Positions 6,765-8,770 of a DNA stretch of 8,770 bases are shown here, piece by piece. Below the pieces are notes generated by a model that saw only the letters and a program-made list of their open reading frames with translations, made no database searches and had not been told where the DNA came from. Both the position numbers and the translations under genes were made by a program. The DNA comes from JBKHBT01 sp046542255 (GTDB lineage: Bacteria; UBP14; UBA6098; JBKHBT01): NCBI GenBank assembly GCA_046542255.1, contig JBKHBT010000119.1:1-8770 (forward strand), written 5' to 3'. Within the stretch, counting starts at the first letter, position 1, and the number at the start of each line of letters is the position of its first letter.

Positions 6765-7441
6765 TGATTCTCCTTATCGTGGATTTCTCTAAATTTCGCA
6801 AGATTATCATCGGGAGCCAGAAGTATCAGTCGGTCGTTCACTCCGAGTTTCTGGTCGGGTGATGGTATAACTCTGAAATCCTGTTCCTTATCATCTACTA
6901 CGGTTTTTATCGCAAGGCATTCGACACCATAACGCCTTCGCAGATTAAGCTCCGCAAGTGTTTTTCCAGCAAAGTTATATGGAGAATGTATCTCTATTAT
7001 GCTGTAGCCTTCTACAATCGAGAAATGGTCTAAGATTCCTGGTTCGGTGATTGTTCTGGCCAGCCTGAGTGCAGCATCCTCTTCGGGAAATACAACCTGC
7101 GTTGCTCCCAGTAGTTTTAATATTTTGCTATGTTCTCGTGATATGCCTTTGACTATAATATTCTTAACACCAACTTCTTTCAATGACATGGTAACCATCA
7201 CACTCGATTCGAGATCATCGCCTAAAGAAACCACAGCCGCATCCAAGTCGCCAATTCCCAGCTTCGATAATGCGTCCGGAGCTGTAGCATCAATCTGAAT
7301 AGCTTGTGTAACGAAGCTTTGAATCATTTCAACACGAGTAGGGCTCATATCGATAGCAATAACTGGAAAACCGCGCTTCCCAAGATGTCTTGCGACACGG
7401 CTTCCAAAATTTCCCAGTCCAATAACAGCAAATTGTCTCAT
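6761..7441 (-). CDS. TrkA/KtrA-family potassium uptake regulatory subunit
   Basis: This 226-aa cytoplasmic protein has an RCK (TrkA-N plus TrkA-C) layout, the ring-forming gating subunit of Trk/Ktr potassium channels. The N-terminal Rossmann domain shows GLGNFG (8-13) and an acidic Asp31 at the end of the second strand (VIAID), the usual nucleotide-binding signature (NAD(H) or ATP/ADP in this family). The TrkA-C domain follows from about 140 to 222. The single-RCK length fits KtrA rather than the double-length E. coli TrkA. The membrane partner (KtrB/TrkH) is not in the window. The gene overlaps pgsA upstream and the GH57 gene downstream by ATGA on each side. The Shine-Dalgarno match before its start is weak (AGGA about 9 bases upstream), consistent with coupling to pgsA translation. 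Confidence 0.92.
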   Translation of the reverse strand: MRQFAVIGLGNFGSRVARHLGKRGFPVIAIDMSPTRVEMIQSFVTQAIQIDATAPDALSKLGIGDLDAAVVSLGDDLESSVMVTMSLKEVGVKNIIVKGISREHSKILKLLGATQVVFPEEDAALRLARTITEPGILDHFSIVEGYSIIEIHSPYNFAGKTLAELNLRRRYGVECLAIKTVVDDKEQDFRVIPSPDQKLGVNDRLILLAPDDNLAKFREIHDKENQ

Positions 7442-8052
7442 GATTCACCGTCCTGTTTCAAAATCTGAATAAAATCGACAAGGTACAGAATCCCAGATGT
7501 GATAGTCATCAAAACTGCTAAAATACCAATAACAAGGGCGAATTTATCGAGAGATGCCACATAGAGAATATAAGTAAACCCCCAGAAAAGCGGTGTCATC
7601 CTGGCGAAGATGTTTGTCTGCATAAGCTCGCCCATCTTAAAATATACAAAAAGCCCAAAAATTGAAATAAATAGGTCTCGCAAAAAAATAAGCGCTAAAA
7701 ATAATAGTGGGAGATAGCCAAGAATGTACAGGATAAACCCCAAACCAATGACAATCAATTTATCCGAGATTGGGTCAAGGAGTGAACCCAGCCTTGTTTC
7801 TTGATTGAGCTTTCTTGCAAAATATCCATCGACAAGGTCTGTTCCCAGCATAACCGCACCTATTATAATTGGTATAGCTTTACTTGTCCCATGCTGAAGT
7901 TCAAAAAGCGACCACATCAAAAAAGGCAATAGAATAATTCTCAGAATAGTAAGGATATTAGGTACGGTATAGAGCTGATTTAATTCGATAGCTTCAGAAT
8001 TATAATGTTGTAATTTTTCTTCTTTGATTTTTTTCCTAACATTATCAGACAT
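7438..8052 (-). CDS. pgsA: CDP-diacylglycerol--glycerol-3-phosphate 3-phosphatidyltransferase
   Basis: This 204-aa integral membrane enzyme makes phosphatidylglycerol phosphate from CDP-diacylglycerol and glycerol 3-phosphate, the committed step to phosphatidylglycerol. It carries the complete CDP-alcohol phosphotransferase signature, D72xxDGxxAR (72-80) then G89xxxD93xxxD97, and several hydrophobic segments. The family's typical opening, VPNILTILRIILLP, begins near residue 30, so there is a polar N-terminal extension of about 30 residues rich in Lys and Glu. I use the ATG at 8052; a TTG at 8073 in frame would add seven residues. Neither start has a Shine-Dalgarno match: the ATG follows a run of six T. 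Close relatives such as phosphatidylserine synthase share the signature, but the LTILRI start and length favour PgsA. It is the first gene of the minus-strand operon and overlaps the trkA-like gene as ATGA. Confidence 0.88.
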   Translation of the reverse strand: MSDNVRKKIKEEKLQHYNSEAIELNQLYTVPNILTILRIILLPFLMWSLFELQHGTSKAIPIIIGAVMLGTDLVDGYFARKLNQETRLGSLLDPISDKLIVIGLGFILYILGYLPLLFLALIFLRDLFISIFGLFVYFKMGELMQTNIFARMTPLFWGFTYILYVASLDKFALVIGILAVLMTITSGILYLVDFIQILKQDGES

Positions 8053-8136
8053 AAAAAATAGCTTATATAGCAAATTTCTGGGAAATGAAAATAAACTCAG
8101 TTCTACTTCCCCAATATATTTCTATTTCACAGATAA

Positions 8137-8163
8137 ATTATAGACTTTTATAAGCCCTGTCAA
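8137..8163 (-). promoter_or_regulatory. Candidate sigma70-type promoter for the pgsA operon
   Basis: Read on the minus strand, a perfect TTGACA (8163-8158) is followed by 15 bases and a perfect TATAAT (8142-8137). The spacing is two bases shorter than the 17-bp optimum. Transcription would start near 8130 and leave a leader of roughly 78 nt before the pgsA ATG at 8052. It lies in the 219-bp gap between the right-edge gene and pgsA and points toward the operon. I found no terminator-quality hairpin in this gap, so read-through from the right-edge gene is also possible. Confidence 0.6.
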
Positions 8164-8271
8164 CAGCGTATTTTATGAATTATTTGGCTGATTTTGTCTA
8201 TATATAGTCTTTTAGGGCAACTACATTAATTACTTCGAGAAAAGAAAATCTAATTTGTTCTAAAAGGGGAG

Positions 8272-8770
8272 TTATTTGGTGATATATATATTATTCATTT
8301 CGTAATCTTTATTCTTATCAAGAATCTTAAAATCATTAAGCTCAGTAACTTTATACAAAGTTTTGGATTTTTCAAGTAGGCCCTGGAATCCAACTGTCAG
8401 GTTTTTCTTATGTGCATCTGCGGCTGCTTTGTAATTAATAGAGTCCAGTCTTAGACTAAATTTACACTTGATATTATCCAACATACCTTCAATTATTACT
8501 ATATTGCTATCTGAATCTACATCTTTAGATTTTAGTTCAATGATTTTGCCATATACATCTTGTCTTAATATCTCATTATTCTTCTCTTTAACAATCTTAG
8601 TAAACATAGATAGATTATTGATTTTACTAGCATTTAGATCTTTAGCAAGAGTTGTTTTTTTTCCTTTTTTATGTTCAATTGTAAAATCTGTATCAACAAG
8701 TTCAACTTTATTGTAGAAGGTCTTTAGTTTTTGGGCTATATTGACATTTATTAATGATTTGTTTTTAATA
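8272..8770 (-). CDS. Unrecognised protein, C-terminal part (5' end outside window)
   Basis: The minus-strand frame is open from the window edge to the TAA at 8272-8274, giving 165 complete codons; reading starts mid-gene, so the internal ATG at 8607 is not the true start. I do not recognise the family. The protein is lysine-, asparagine- and isoleucine-rich, with no membrane segment or signal peptide visible. The last ~95 residues alternate short strands (VYGKIIELKSK, NIVIIEGML, KCKFSLRL) with a helix-like YKAAADAHKK and a closing TVGFQGLLEKS...YKVTELNDFKIL, a pattern that suggests a small OB-like beta barrel; this is inference only. The DNA is about 30% G+C (72 of 240 bases over 8281-8520), far below the protease or GH57 genes, and contains no TCGA. 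This suggests recent acquisition or a link to a mobile or defence segment beyond the edge. Confidence 0.7.
   Translation of the reverse strand, partial: IKNKSLINVNIAQKLKTFYNKVELVDTDFTIEHKKGKKTTLAKDLNASKINNLSMFTKIVKEKNNEILRQDVYGKIIELKSKDVDSDSNIVIIEGMLDNIKCKFSLRLDSINYKAAADAHKKNLTVGFQGLLEKSKTLYKVTELNDFKILDKNKDYEMNNIYITK

Noticed and set aside
8208..8266. CTTTTAG / CTAAAAG inverted pair as a terminator for the right-edge gene
   Set aside because: The arms are 7 bp, AT-rich and about 45 bases apart, too weak for a terminator call.
8272..8607. 111-aa complete protein starting at the ATG at 8607
   Set aside because: The same frame stays open for 54 more codons up to the window edge, so the ATG is most likely internal and the gene is partial.

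Overview
The window reads as chromosomal DNA from a bacterium of the Fibrobacteres-Chlorobi-Bacteroidetes (FCB) neighbourhood or one of the uncultivated phyla near it. The main clue is the secreted protease at 687-3500, which ends in a type IX-like (Por/FlgD-like) sorting domain with a YPNPFN start. The GH57 glucanotransferase and indolepyruvate oxidoreductase subunit fit an anaerobic or fermentative organism. I cannot name a genus or phylum from sequence alone.

Layout. Positions 1-686 hold no credible gene. They carry two near-identical copies (about 134 bp, 395 bp apart) of a palindromic repeat built from nested hairpins. Positions 687-3500 (+) encode a secreted S8 (subtilisin-like) protein of 937 aa with intact His, Asn and Ser motifs but no Asp at the usual catalytic Asp position; a good hairpin terminator follows. 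Positions 3651-4226 (+) encode the beta subunit of indolepyruvate:ferredoxin oxidoreductase, with no alpha subunit in the window, and 4317-4511 (+) a 64-aa cysteine-rich protein of the DUF6485 type. A long inverted repeat at 4538-4572 separates these from a convergent block and looks like a terminator for both strands.

The minus-strand block 8052-4620 is a compact operon, pgsA (phospholipid synthesis) - trkA/ktrA-like (potassium channel gating subunit) - GH57 4-alpha-glucanotransferase. Both junctions are 4-base ATGA stop/start overlaps. A TTGACA/TATAAT promoter candidate lies upstream at 8137-8163. No shared biochemical pathway is obvious; tight co-translation is the main link.

The right end (8272-8770, -) is the C-terminal part of an unrecognised protein whose start lies outside the window. 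It is much poorer in G+C than the rest and has no TCGA tetramers, which are abundant elsewhere, so it may belong to an acquired segment starting near 8250.

I see no CRISPR array, transposase, tRNA or rRNA. The items most worth following up are the protease lacking the catalytic Asp, the hairpin-repeat pair, and the AT-rich partial gene at the right edge.
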